A stretch of 64,000 bases of DNA. It comes from Ochotona curzoniae (Eukaryota; Chordata; Mammalia; Lagomorpha; Ochotonidae). The notes beneath the pieces are model-generated. The model did no database searches. It was not told the origin of the DNA and saw nothing but the letters and a program-made list of their open reading frames with translations. Where the stretch lies: NCBI RefSeq assembly GCF_017591425.1, contig NW_024467119.1, positions 27,191,001 to 27,255,000 of the forward strand, in the 5' to 3' direction. Positions 33,086 to 46,870 of the stretch are shown here, one piece after another; the first letter of the stretch is position 1, and each line of letters starts with the position of its first letter. Both the position numbers and the translations under genes were made by a program.

Positions 33086-35721
33086 GGGCAGCTTGCTTTT
33101 AATAATTTTCACATTAGGGTACATAGCATTCCCACATATTAAACAGACCTTACCACTACCACCATCAAACTGCTGAGCTCAAACATCATTTACTTGGAGC
33201 ATCCGTTTCTGATTTTGCAGCACATCTTAGTGCTTCCTATTAAGATCCTCCCAGCCACAGCTGCAGTCTCACAGGCATTTACTCCAGCACCCAATTAGAA
33301 GTTACACTACTGCAGGTACGTGAATGAGCCATTATGGTTATATCATAAATGTATCATCATCACCTTCGCAGTGCCAGAAACACATGAACAAATTAAAACT
33401 TAACCACGAACTCAGAAGTGTGAACAAACATCCACCCATTCCTCTAAAACTAACTTTTCTAATAAATGTCACCCACACCATTCTACTGACAACCATTTTG
33501 GCATCACTTTCAGCATTACCTGAGATGTGAGAAAAGCAACAGTAATATGAGAATTTTAAAGACCTTAACTTGTTGCCTTTTTCTTGCTCAAACTTACACA
33601 CAATACCTATGTGTTGAAAATAAAGATAGTCAACATTCATATTATCTTTTCAAATACCTTTGAAAAATATTAAGCATACTGGATAACTAAAATACCATTG
33701 AAGAGTAATCTTAATATGCTCTTATATAGAGAAAAGTGTCAAAGATGATAAATGAGACATGCCAATGTTTCATCTTTCAACAAAAGATTGGAACCCAAAG
33801 AATGAATGTATTTGCACAGATGAATTTCCAAATTTGTGCTCGTAAGTATTCAGCACTTGTAATAAATGACCATTACGAATGGCAATTTATTATATGACTT
33901 TACAATCCCTCAAAAAAATGTGGGTAAAAGCATGTTATTTAAGTAAAAATATAACATTTCCCCCCGGAAATGGAAATATTAGCTTGCTAATCATGATTAT
34001 GCAATCTGCTTCTTTACAATACCAAGAGATGGAACAAAATTAATGGACTTGAAGACTTAAGACAGCAGAATCTTTGTCCAGGATTGCTATTATTCCTGAA
34101 AAAAACAGGAATAATAACTATAACACATTACACAGTGAAGCAGAGCACACAGAGGTATAGTGACGTGATCCATAGGTTAATACAGCAGAGTAACAATAAT
34201 CATTCAATGATCATTTTCTCAGTATTAGCTGAAATGTACATGTACGATGTTTAGCTAAAATCCAACATGTGACTCCTCTATATGAGGGTCTGAAGAAAAG
34301 AAGTGTAAGATTTCAAAAGACAAATGTATAGAATCTGTCATGGTAGGAAGAGACAGCATTTAGTACAAAATGCAAGATAATGCATTAATTATAATATCTT
34401 AACTTGGGATATGATGACTAGGATAAATAGTATATATGTGCATTACTTGAATAACAGAGATGATATCATGATGAGTTGGAGGGGAAAGGATAGAAAAATA
34501 ACTTAAATTTTGTATGAAAATATGCATACTGAGCACCCGTAATACATCTAGAACTTCTGCTAAAAAACAGTTAGGCTTTATTGGTTTATCCAATTAGCAC
34601 ACATATCCTAGTAAATAAATTAGTCACTTTGTGAGCTTTTGAAGTCCCTTTCTCTCTACAATCATCCAAACCTTTTTAAAACTTTTATGTTTCTTCAGAA
34701 AAGCTCAGCTTCCTTGCAAACTAGTTGTGTGGTCATTTGCTTTGATCATTACATCTTCCCTGGGAAATTAGGTGAAGTGTGATATATTTTTCCTTTCAAA
34801 TTCTCTTCCCTTTTCATGTTTCCTGCAGTGTCTTATCAGTACCATGGTTTGCTTTGATCCATTAAAAAAAAAAAACACGGACTTTTGGAAATGACTATGT
34901 AAACAAACTTCCACATGCTCTATCCTACAACAGGACTCCACCAATCACCCCAAACGCTGCAAACAGAGTGCTAACTCAACACCACTTTCTTCTCTCCTTC
35001 TTTCCGTGCAAGTAATAGTTTCCTGCCTGATGACTATAGTTCAATCATTTTTGCCACTTCAAAACACTCATCTTGAGAAATTGGCAGTATTTTGTTGCCA
35101 GCAAAGGATAAGTTTACTGAAGTCGTGAGTTCTTTCTTGATGCCTACGAATTAAGAGCTCTGGAAGATATGGGATGCCTGGAAGTTACTTTTCTAAATTG
35201 ATTAATTCATTCAAGGAAGGGTATTTCTGTTTGCCTTCTTGAATAAAAATATATTCTAAACATTTTAATTGATAAAATAAGTTGAAACATTCCACATGGA
35301 AAACGTTTGAATTTGGCGTTCAACAATTTGGAACTCGTATATTTTTTAATACTTTTAGCTGCACATTATGGAAATTGCTCTAATATTCTAATTCTCATGT
35401 GGGGGATTTTGCTTATATCTGGATAAAGTTTGCTTGTCACAAGTAGAAATTTGTAATCGCAGCCAGTGAGTAGAGACTAGGTAGGCATGCTGCCAAACAC
35501 CCTACAATGCAAAAGTTAAACCACAGAAGAGAATTTTTAAGAAAACTGCAGTAGTGTAAAAGCTAAAAAAAAGGCAAAAAACAAAAGCAACAAAACCTTT
35601 AATACAAATATAATTAGAGGGGAAATTTAAGCAGGAGAGGTTGCTGAGTATTATAATAATAGACAAATGCCTTTCAACTAAATGTGTTTTGCTATGTTTG
35701 AAATACAATGGTTTATTTCTG
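33086..35721. other. AT-rich unique intron
   Basis: 2.6 kb with no recognised repeat or exon. A short imperfect palindrome around 34094..34115 (ATTATTCCTG then CAGGAATAAT) is the only structured element noticed. Confidence 0.5.
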
Positions 35722-35855
35722 AATGTTCATTCATTCATTCACTTAACAAATATTTATTGTGATCCAAAGCATGCGAAGGTCTAGGGACACAACACTGAAC
35801 AGGACAGACATAATTTCACTTCCACGTTAGTTGTGCTTCAGTTGAGCAAACAATA
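35722..35855 (-). repeat. L2 3' end, reverse
   Basis: TTCATTCATTCATTCACTTA, ACAAATATTTATTGTGATCC, AGGTCTAGGGACACAACACT and GAACAGGACAGACATAATTT are the reverse complement of the L2 terminus. Confidence 0.8.
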
Positions 35856-36569
35856 ACCTAAAAATGAAAATTCATGAATGGCATAAATGAATGAAAGATT
35901 TTTAGACTGTTCATAAGAAGCAACAAATATTACTGCAGGGTTTGGACAAAATTTGCATATTCTTTTGTGATATAATAAAAGCTAACCTTGGAGCACTTTC
36001 AAATTTTGTCCATCATTTACTAATGATCTTACAGGGGAATAAAGTCTGATTTGAGCATCAGTCTCCTCGTTTACTATAAGATGACCAGAATGCAGAATGA
36101 GAAAATGTTCCCAGGCATGCATCTATTTAACTCCATGGTCCCAGGAGTGTTTTTCAAAAAAAAAAAAAAAGTTTTCACTGAAGTTGGCAACAGACTTGAA
36201 TAGATATAGGGTATTTCATGAGCCTTGCATGAAAAGCCTATAATGGAAACCACATCAGGAAGCAGATGCAGCACAAGAACAGCTTTTCTCAGAAACATTT
36301 GAACTATGAAAACTGCTTAGTGTGTGTAACGCAAAATACCTGGGGGCTTTTAGCCATCCACAGGAAGATAAGTGCTTTTCCCATGGCGTGTGAATACAAA
36401 GCTTACTGTACAGCGAAACTGGAGTTGGCTGTGTCTTCTACATTTTTTTATTTTGAGAGATTAAGGCTGCATCTCCTTCCTCCACCCCTGGAGTACACAA
36501 TAACGTTCCTAAATAAAATCCATCTTCCTTTCATGCTCTCCTGAAACACTTGACTTTCATAGTTGCCAC

Positions 36570-36710
36570 AACGGATTAAACCTCAATTAGATCACATCAC
36601 TACTTTTCTGAAAACTCTTGAATGTTTCCATTGCATGCAAGGAAAGAAAACAAATAAACATCATAATAAGAACCTGAACTAACTGGCCCTTGTCTGTAGG
36701 TGAAAATAAT
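36570..36710 (+). repeat. L2 fragment
   Basis: TTAGATCACATCACTACTTT, CTGAAAACTCTTGAATGTTT and CCATTGCATGCAAGGAAAGA match the L2 block 'agatcatgtcactcccctgctcaaaaccctccagtggcttcccattgca'. Confidence 0.65.
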
Positions 36711-39094
36711 TCTGTTACTTTCAATATGCAACACATTAACAATTCCTACACAATTATAGGGCTCTAAAAGGGCACATTATAAAATACAGCGCATCAATAG
36801 TAGAGTCATTTCAACTTACACTAGAACTTTGGACTTAGGAAGTGTAGTAAATATAACACAAGTTTAAAATGGAATGGATCAATCTAACAGCAATTCATGT
36901 ATCTCTCTCCAAATGCAATGTTCTCTTTCAATAGCATCATGAGCTGTTACACCATTACACACCATTACATCAATACCATGATCAACTTAATGGTTTGAGA
37001 AGTCAAGCTCATTTTTTGCTTTAGTATTTGGCTGAATAATAAAAAGGTAAATATTGTGATATACTGAACTTTAACACGTTTATCCCTTCAACTAGCTTGA
37101 AACCATTCTCCAAAATAAAATGAAGGATAAATGTGTATTTGATAATTTCATAACTGTTCTTTATGCTTCATATTATCGCCTGTCATAATTACAAATTTGC
37201 AACTCTTTTGTTATCTTCATCGATATTTTAGCCCAGAAAACTGCTTATTTAATTCCATCAGTTGCAATTTATCATGGGCTAAATTGATAGATTATTCTGA
37301 AAGGTAATTTCTTGTATTTTTAAGTTCTATTTTTTAGCCTGCTAAAGTCAGGTTATATTTAGCATTATGTGTAATATAGAAGTAGTTACATACAGGCCCT
37401 TCCTTTTCATGCAGGAAGGAGCCCCAAATGGGAACACAGTTCTTAGTAGCCCATCAGACCACAGCATCACTTATGCCATTTTTCTGATCTGCATTACCAG
37501 GTCAAATCTCTTGTTTTGCTCATTGTTGTTATATGACCAATTAAACTGAGCCAGTCACACTATGATACTAAATTATAACCTTGGGTATCCAGATCCCTTG
37601 GGAAGTGAATATTAGTTTACATAAATCCTTGTGATTCATACACTATGTCTGTCCTCAAAGTACTTGTTTTTGTAAGTCTCCCCAAAACCATTTTGTGATG
37701 TTTGTTTTCAATCCCTCTGACGCTGCCTTCCTTCTGAACTCATTCAATAGTCAAATACATATACAAATATTTGTGGTTTTTTGTTCACCTGACTATTTGA
37801 TAGCAGCTTTCCATTTATGCTCTCCAAAGTTTTAACATCATCCACAGAGGAATAGAAGAAACTGCCTTTCTACTTCAGCAGATATTTTACATTTATAAGC
37901 CAATATTGCACACTGAAGCTTAGCAAGCTAATGTAACCAGGAATCCCAACCTGAAAGTCTGGGTATGTTGTATAAAGGAAAATTTCTGCTTTGCTTCATG
38001 TCTTCCAGAGTACTATGAATATCATCCACTTTGTTTACAGTTGACTGCTGTATGTTATCATTCTCTTGGTACAAAATGAACTAGGCACAAAACAAACAGA
38101 ATGTGCTGTTGGCCTGTGGAGGATCTTCTGTTGAGTTTTTGAATGGGAGGAGTTTCCCTATTACAATCCATCTCCCTGGGAGAGGTTATGCACTTGGTGA
38201 ATTGGCCTAGCAGTTCGATCAAGGCTGTTATTTGATGAGAGATAGAAATTTTCATTTTCTGCAAGCCAGGATAAAAGTAAGGGCAGGCTGTCTAGTGTGT
38301 AGACAGAGCTGGCCAATCAAGTGAAAGGGAAAAAGCTGAATTAAACAAGGCTGTCCCCAGCAAAGTAAATAGGGCTACATTGCTGTGGGCTCAGCTTCTT
38401 CGACTTGAAGTTGCTTTTCTAAATAGACTGCATCATTTTCCTTCAAGCAAATGAATTGAAGAATGGATTTGGCATTCAACCTATTCCCCTCTTTGGCATC
38501 TCATATAGTTAAAATTATACTTTAAAGGATTCTTTCACTTTTTTTTGGTTTTTTGTAATTTATGGTTATTGTCTAGTCAACTGTGACAGGAATGTAGGTG
38601 ACGTTTGAGAGGCTACAGAAGAATTCTTGGGCCACACACTGTGTACAGAATGAATCTCTAGTGCTTTTGCTGGTAGGCTTTCTTGGAATTAGAAGACATG
38701 AACTCTAAATGAGGGTTTCTTCCATATACACTGATCAGAAGGCTGAGATGGAAGACTGATATTAACTCATATGCTGATGAGCTGCTTTCTGTGACTGCCC
38801 ACAAGGCAGAAGGATTTCGTGGATCTTTGCCAAATTCTAGGGAAGGTTAAGGAAAGGTCACCTGGGTAGGAAAGTAATGGTGGCAGCCACATCTGACACA
38901 CCTAAGATCATGGGTCAGATCATAGGTATGCAAAGGGTTTCAAACTTACATTGCTTCGTCTGTGATAGACATGATTAGTACTAAAACTAACAATAACAAC
39001 AATTTGTTGGGTCTGGTGCTGCTGCTGTTGTCCGATGATCACACAATTTAAAAAATTGTATATGCCAGATATAAAATACCAGATATCATGTTTA

Positions 39095-39200
39095 TTTTAT
39101 ATGCAGCCACTCATTTAACACTCACAGGAATATTTTGACATAGTTAAGTTTTGATTTACACTAGTTCTCAGAGTTGTAGCTACAATTGCATCCCTTTCTC
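39095..39200 (+). repeat. MIR-like fragment, weak
   Basis: CAGCCACTCATTTAACACTC and ACAGGAATATTTTGACATAG echo the MIR start. The rest has drifted too far for a firm call. Confidence 0.35.
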
Positions 39201-39225
39201 TTCCAATGAAAGAAAATATCACAGC

Positions 39226-39242
39226 GTGTGTGTGTGTGTGTG
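39226..39242. repeat. (GT)n microsatellite
   Basis: A short run of eight GT units after CACAGC, in otherwise unique intron. Confidence 0.85.
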
Positions 39243-41377
39243 ACTATTATAGGGATAATCTAGCACTCAGTAAAACTTATACAATGTAAATTTTCCTCAT
39301 GCTTTAATATCTACACTAATGACTGTTACTATAGGTGACTTCAGACTAATGATTTGTGACTAAATAACTAAAGATTAGTACTAGCTACAGTACCAGCATC
39401 CAGACTCACTCCCTAATTCTAAACTGAATTCAATGAAAATATCTCTTTGCATAAAAGAAAAACCAGATAAAACTTCTTTTTATTCAAATTATGTATCCAA
39501 TTACTAAGTAAGACTAGGAAATAATTATGCTAATCTTCTGTGTTAGTGGTGCTGTCTAAAAAGGACGTTATAAACTATTTTTGTTCCTTGATTCATTTTG
39601 CAATGTGGAGACTTAGACAAATGTTTTTCAATGCTATTTGACAACTCTAATTTTTACACTATAAATATCTATAGCAGGGGGGGATTTGCTTTTTAAGAAA
39701 GAATTGATGTTTATATTGAGCTGTAAAGAACTATTTTTATGTCTTCTTAAAATTACAATGATAATGTTGATAAAAGGTTTAGACAGTTTTTAGTAGCAAG
39801 ATGGGAATTCCTTTAAAATATGCTCTTTTGCAGTACATGCATGGCAGGCAGGTTCTTAAGAAGTATTTAACTTAATGATAGAAGGAAGGAAATAAAAAGA
39901 GAAGAAGAGGAAGGTAGTGGGGCAATAAGGGACATTTGTAATTCCAAACAAATTAAAATCTCATTTACATGAACTGGCCATTTTATAAACATTGATGTCT
40001 TTGAGATTATACTTCATTGTCTTGTCTTCAAAAAGTGGGCAAATAATCTAAATTAACATACAAAAGTCTCATTACTATAATAGATGCTACAAAACATGAT
40101 ATAGTGTGGAAATTTGCTGCAATGGCTTTAACAAATATCAGTTCTAACTCCACAACTTAAATTAAGAAACAAATATTTGCAAAAATGAAAACCCATGCCT
40201 ATTTTTCAACTCTTGAATCTATTCGGAAAGTATTCTTTATCATACTAAACCAGTATGTGATATGTATATACATTTATTTAGATATAGGTTTATTTTGTTG
40301 ATGTCTCAAAACTAAACACAGTTTTTTAAAAAAAATTAATACATAAAAAAGGCACTTCAGTACAAAATTTCTCAACAGCCACATAACCTGCTATACTTAT
40401 TGTATTGTAATAAATTTTATTTCATGTGAATTGAACAAAGAAAATCAATGGAGCAGTCTTCTGTGCAGCTATGGGGCTTCCACTCTAACCAATCAAAGCC
40501 ATCAACTTTGTTGTATCCTGGGAGGAATGATCAGTCTGTGGTAACAGAATCCCAAACTTCTTGGGGATGTTACTAGGCACCTGATTCATTATTCAGTAAT
40601 GTGATCATCATAATTATATAACAGACTTGTCCAAACATTAAATGAAAACAATAAAAATTCCTTTCCTTAGCCAAATGTACGTGTGCCAATATTTCCTATC
40701 CTGTGTTTTTATTTGCCTCCCCTCTCCCTGCCAACTGGAGGCTAAAATAATGAGATATTAATACAATTTTAAGAGTGACTGAAATTTCAAATTAATGGAA
40801 CCATTAGCTGTCAACCAATGTAACCGTCCTCTTCTTCTTCTTTTTTTTTAAAGATTAAAAAATGAGGCTACCCAAACATTAGCTGACAAAGTTTTAGGCA
40901 GCAGATTTGGAACTAAAGCCCCTGATGGGCCACTGACCCCTACTGGATCACAATTCCACTTCATATGCAATCTAATCCATGTTTATGTGAATACCCATAG
41001 GAGCTCCACTTGGCAGAGCTAAAAGGACATGGGAGAGTTCATGGTACTTCTGTTAATTATTTGCCAATGTCTCAGAGGTTCACTGCAAGTTCTTGTACAA
41101 AATTGTCTTCTCTTTTGAGCTTCACTTTGTAAGTGATTTACTCCAAGAATACCTCCTGATGCCCTTTATAGTAAAGGCAATTTATAATTTTCTACTTCAA
41201 ATCATTCTTAAATGATAAACTTTATGGGTCAAGAAGAACAGTAAAGCGTTCTATACACAAAGTCTTCATCAATCACTACTTTTGTATTTTTTCCTGTGTA
41301 TGTTAGGAATTTTGCATTGAAATTTAAAATACAGGGTCAACATTTTTGGAAGCTTAGAAGTAAAAATAAATATTTGT

Positions 41378-41692
41378 GGCCCAGTGTGGTAGCCTTGTGG
41401 CTTAAGTACTTACCTTGCACACACTGGGATCCCATATGGACTCTGCTTCTAATCTCGGCTGCTCCACTACCCATCCATTTCCCTGCTTGTGGCCTGGGAA
41501 ACGAGTTGAGGACAGTCTGCAGCCTTGGGACCCTGCACTCACATGGGAAATGCAGGAAAATCTCCTAGCTTCAGATCAGCGCACCTCTGGCCATTGTGGT
41601 CATTTGGGGAGAGAATCAATGGATGGAAAATATTCTTCTCTGTCTTTCCTCCTCTCTGTATATCTGGCTTTCCAATAAAAATAAATAAATTT
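41378..41692 (+). mobile_element. C-SINE, intermediate age
   Basis: GGCCCAGTGTGGTAGCCTTG, TGGGATCCCATATGGACTC, CTTGTGGCCTGGGAAACGAG and tail TTTCCAATAAAAATAAATAA. AAATAAATATTTGT before the head and AAATAAATTTTTAT after it suggest an approximate target duplication. Confidence 0.9.
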
Positions 41693-41705
41693 TTATTTTA
41701 TAAAA

Positions 41706-44700
41706 GAAATGAAATCAATGTTTGGTAATTTCCCCTAATGTAAGCCATCTTGGAAGCAAATATTGAGAGTCATCTTCAACAACAATGCACTCTCCTCTGT
41801 GATGACTTGCTCATTATTATTGCACTTCAAATAATTGTTTACTCTCATTGATCATGGTTAAGATGCTTCTTCAGTCAATGGCAATACATAGACGACACAC
41901 TGTGCACACACCTGTGCTATATGAAAGGGCCTGGACTCAAGCAGTCAAAGTCCAGTAGAGACAGTAGGAATTCTAAAGCCACCACTTGTTAAGTGGACAG
42001 CAAATAGAGTCCTCCAACCCAGACTACTGAAGCAGGACCTCCATTCCTGAAGCACAGAAAGAAGTAAATGGGTGAGAAGATAAACATGCTTCATATATTT
42101 AATTCCATACAAGTTATTTTAAAAATTCATGAAATACATTCTTCAACACTTTCATATCAGCAGATGACTAGGTCCCATAGTCCTTTATATTCTAATTAAT
42201 AAGCTTAAAACAGAAATGCAGTTTAAATGAGTACCACTGTGCTGAATGCCTTTATGTTCTTCTCTAAAATTACAATCACCAATGGTACATTCTTTAGGAA
42301 TTCACAAAAGTGAGTGCAAAGATAGGCTGAATATATTGTCTTCAGTTCATTTTGTGTTTTGCCATTGCAATTTTCTGGATAGTAATTGAAAGACCAACAT
42401 CAGTCACTTCTCTGCATTCTTTTTATCTTGTATCAGAACCAAAACACATCATACCTGCTTTTGTCCATGAAGTCTCTTCATCACCTGCATTTCTACAGGT
42501 AGCCGGAAGCAGACCTCAGGTTTGCCTCTGTGGTCTGGACAGGGCACAGTGGAGTGATATGAAACAACAACAGCAACAAAAAATGGAATCACTTTTAAAT
42601 GTTTCTATGCTGCAGAGAGACTCACTGGATAGATGACAGAAAATGAGTTTTAGATTCAAGGCTGGGATTTAGCAAGCTGCTCCTGTCATGGATACATACT
42701 CTTTAAACAAACTTCCCACAGGGCCAATTCTGTTCTACAGAAAGTCAGCAGCCACTCCTTAAACACCTATGAGCAAAAAGAATGACTCTTGAAGATAATC
42801 CTTAAAGCTCAAGAATACCTTGAAACTACCTACCTCCAGAGAACTTTTGTTGTTGTTTTCTGGTCTTATATTATTATTTTTTTCCATGCTACTGCCCGGT
42901 ATCTCCAACTGCTAGCATTAAAATTCAAATTTCTAAACACTTACAAAGCTTTGTATCCCAAACAGTAATGCAAACTTACATGTAAGTGATTGTGAAAATT
43001 GATAAAATTATCTAAACAGAGAGCACTGAGTATAGGATATAGGATGGAATATTTTATAACAGATGCTTAACCCTCTTGCCTTTCTTGAAAGGCACAATGG
43101 AGCAATGAACTATTAAATATGTCTCTCCAATATTTTTAATTGCCACTGTAATCAAACAATTAAGCGGGAAACATTTGAGTCAGCTATACTCCATAATAAG
43201 GAAGCCTCTTATTTTAGTTTCTGAGATATCAGAAAAATTGCCAGAAAATATCTGATATCATGTCTGGTATTTTCAAACAACATCAAAACAGGAAGATGAA
43301 TAAAGTATCTACTGTGAAGAATATGACATGATGAAAGCGCTCAGGGGGTAGCATTGCACAACAACTGTTGCCCAATCTAGAGCATAAAAGGAAAGTAGAG
43401 ACCAGAAACAAAAAGAAAATTTCTGATAAAGCAGCTAAACACAGACTCTTAAACACGGAAAGGCAACAAATACTGTTTTCACAAATTACTTCCAAATCGA
43501 ATCACAATACATAATTCAAAATATCTTACTTGCAATATGTTGAAACTTCTAAACTCAGACTTTTACTCAAGATCATAAATATTTTGGAAATTTCCTCCAG
43601 TAACATTAAGTTGTGTTAACACTAAGAGTTGAAGATTTAGGCCTGATATTGAAATCTCTTTCATTGTAAACTTTGTAGATAGTGACACAAAGAATATTGG
43701 AGTTTCTTCAGGGTTTTATTTGTATCCATAATTCTTTGAAAGATTAACTAGCAGAATTAATAGAATTAGCTATGATAGATTTCCAAGTAATATAATTCTG
43801 AGAATTTCAATGTCTAGGCAAGTTTCAATTTCATGGAAGGAGCATCAGAAGGGACAAACTCTATTGCTCATAGCTTGAAAATAATCCTAAGTGGTTTTAA
43901 GGAGTCAAAGAGAAAGATAATATTTTAAACAAACTTTTTAAAATCACAATTTCAAGTAAAAAGATCAAACTTTGAAAAGGAAAATTTTAAAACACTGAGT
44001 GTTTTGGATAAGAAATCATGTTGCTATTTGTGATAATGGCTAAAACTGTCTTAACCAGGGAAGTTTGCTTCAGTATTCAAAATGCTGGCTAACATGGAAA
44101 ACTCGGAACATACTTGAAATCTCTGTGTAGGTTGAAAATTGAATCACTACTGTTGATTTCCCCCAGGATACTCCTAGCAAAATGTTCTATTTCTAAAGTA
44201 TCTATTGGTATCACAATACACATTTTATGGGAAGGAAAAGAGCAAAGAGCAGTGGCTTACTGGAAGAATATCACAGTCTAAATATTAGAAAGAGAAACAT
44301 TTGTGGGGCTAAATAAAACTTTCAGAATCCTGAGGTTGAAACGAAACTTGGAAGCCATCAGCTGCAACTTTTCTTTTAGCAAAAGTCCTATGGGAGGTGA
44401 CAAATGCAAGGGGTCAAAATCATTAACCAGCAGTAAAAATTTTAATTTTGGAAGGCACACGGCCATTGTGCAGCAACTAGGATTACAAAAGGTAGACATG
44501 ATATTTAGAAAGTTTCCTTTAAAATCTAGTCACAATATAGATATTGTATCTTGCCACTAAAAATAAAAAAAGCAATCAGGAAAAGCTTTCAAAATGGATA
44601 CAGGAATTTGGCATTGCAATGCTGTCTGAAAAACGTATTAGAACTTTGTGCAGCAAGTGCTTCCTGCCTTCCTTGAAGGAGATGATGAGTGTTGAATAGT

Positions 44701-45246
44701 GAAGTTAAGCTAGGGCTGTTGGTTTAATCAAACAACCAGTAAAGTAAAGCTAAGCCATTGCATGTTAACCTAGCATCTAGCATTTTGACCTCCTAGCTAC
44801 AAATTTGATTCATTAGCCTAGTAAACAGTTTATCTGTATTATTTCTAACATTAGTTAGAAATGACATTATGTAAGCATTTATGATACATGTTTTAACAGG
44901 GATCCAGGTTTTCAAAGATGATCCAGGTTTTCAAAGATTCTGCTAATAAAATGGGACTGATTACATGAACTTTACTAATGATTGGTACAACCATAGAAAG
45001 CAGGCCAAGAGGAAAAAGTAACTGCTTAGAAGCTTAAAATGTTTCAAGCTTAGTGTGACATGGTTTAATATTTTCATGTTTTGTAATAACAAAGCAAAAC
45101 ATGATATATAGCATAGTTAGTAGTTCACAAATGGAACAGAATATAATTTCAGGTTAATAAACATGATAAGCCACCACATGAAAGACTATGGTTAATACTG
45201 GAATTTTTTTGGCCCAGTAATCTGGACAAATGAGAAGTGTACATAT
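41706..45246. other. Repeat-poor intron block
   Basis: 3.5 kb of unique AT-rich sequence. The only structured feature is the 19-bp tandem duplication at 44901. No exon recognised. Confidence 0.5.
44901..44939 (+). repeat. 19-bp tandem duplication
   Basis: GATCCAGGTTTTCAAAGAT occurs at 44901..44919 and again immediately from 44920, identical except at the last base. A recent local duplication by slippage is likely. Confidence 0.9.
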
Positions 45247-45590
45247 GGGCCCAGTGCAGTAGCCTAGCGGCTGAAGTCCTTGCCTTGCATGGGCCAGGAT
45301 CCCATATGGGAGCCGGTTCTAATTTGGCAGCCCCACTACCCCTTCAACTCCATGTTGTGGCCTGGGGAAACAGTCTAGGAAAAACCCAAAGCCCCGGGTC
45401 CCTGCACCCACATGGGAGACACAGAAGAAGCTCTGGGCTCCTGGCTTCGGATTGGCTCAGCTCCGACCGTTGCAGTCACTTGGGGAGTGAATCAACAGAT
45501 GGAAGATCTTCTGCTCTGTCTTTCTTCCTCTCTGTATATCTCACTTTACAATAAAAAAACAAAATAAATCTTTAAAAATATATTTTTTAA
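45247..45590 (+). mobile_element. C-SINE, intermediate age
   Basis: GGGCCCAGTGCAGTAGCCTA, AGGATCCCATATGGGAGCCG, TTGTGGCCTGGGGAAACAGT, TTGCAGTCACTTGGGGAGTG, tail TACAATAAAAAAACAAAATA. Head wording matches the copy at 41.4 kb (CAGT..AGTAGCCT), suggesting the same subfamily. Confidence 0.9.
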
Positions 45591-45759
45591 AAAGAAATAT
45601 GCACATTGTACCTACTGGTTATATTTTTCTTAAAATATGACACAAGGTTTTGTAGTGATTTTGAGTATGAGATATCCTATTGTCCAGCACTGGTTTCTGC
45701 AGTCCAAAAGCAGAGATACAGATGTGTTAAGTGCTTTCTGTCCTAAGAGATACTAGAAT

Positions 45760-46500
45760 AGAATTCAATTCAGTCAAATGCTACCAATGTCTTTGCCATC
45801 ACTGTCAGCCCTCCCCTCTTTGACAAGGGCAGACTCTGGAAGATAATCTGTGACCATTCCTGTCAACAGGCAGAATGCCAAAGAGAGTCACCAGCAACTG
45901 AGATTAGCACCTCACTCCTCAATGTGTTACATGCTTGTGTTGCTTTGTACCTATGCCAAAATAGTCAACAAAAAGCAGAAAATTCTGTGGCAATCAGGAA
46001 AAGCCTACAAGACCACATCCATCCAGGTGAGCTTTTATGGATTTTCAATGAGTTCAAGCCAAACCATAGAAAGGTGGGGGGGGGGTCCCCTAGTCATGAG
46101 ATGCCAGCAACAAAATCTTACAGGATATGGTATCCATTCCAAGAGTTAGAATGTGAGCACAGAGGTTAAGACACAAACTCACACACCCATGATGGTAGCC
46201 AACAGTTCTAATCTAGAAAGACTAAAGAAGCCAACATGGACGTGCAGTCTCCAGACAGTGATGGGCTGTTAGGCACAGATGTATTTGCCCATGTTGTTGT
46301 TGTTGTTGTTCCCCTGAGAAGGAAAGATTGTCATAGCTTCTTCCTTTTTCCCTGTCTCAAACACACACATTCACACACCTGTACATCCCTAGTGCTGGGC
46401 AGACAGAAGAACAAGTACATGTGGTGCTTCCTCGCTGCTGGAAGTATATCTGACAAGTTCTGTGGAGAAGTTTGGAGGGACACAGCTGAGACATAAACTG
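45760..46500. other. Unclassified intron segment with G10 run
   Basis: GC is slightly raised and there is a G10 run at 46076..46085 and a short (TTG)n run near 46296. Two overlapping plus frames (99 and 81 codons) have no recognised relatives. The old L1 3'UTR starts just after. Confidence 0.4.
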
Positions 46501-46559
46501 GATGTGAACCTTGAATTTTAAGTTACATTAAAATGTAAGCATTTAAAACTAACAGAATC

Positions 46560-46870
46560 CCTCAAAAGGTTAAAAATGATTTTCCTCCATAAACCAACAA
46601 TTCCACTCCAAAATCTACAACCAAGAGAAATGAAAACATGTGCACAAAAACTTGCTTATGGATGTTCACAGAAGTATTATTCAGAACAGTAAAAATATAA
46701 ACAGCCCAAATGCCTAACAACTGAAACAGGGACAAAGCAAATGATGCATATTAATTCAATACTTGGTGGTAATAATAAAAGAAGTAAAAAATACCCTGAA
46801 AATTTTGTGCTGGAGAAGAAGTCAAAATTTAGAAAATGAGAACAGTCAGTTTTACATAGGAGGTGCTTCT
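46560..46870 (+). mobile_element. Old L1 3'UTR fragment
   Basis: CCCTCAAAAGGTTAAAAATG, AACCAACAATTCCACTCCAA, ACCAAGAGAAATGAAAACAT, CAGAAGTATTATTCAGAACA and CAGCCCAAATGCCTAACAAC match the standard old L1 3'UTR in order. Confidence 0.85.

Larger units (their letters stand above)
36711..41377. other. Repeat-poor intron block
   Basis: 4.7 kb with only a weak MIR-like word at 39.1 kb and a short (GT)n. It is the longest stretch in the window without a SINE or L1. The adjacent 35860..36569 is also unique. Confidence 0.5.
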
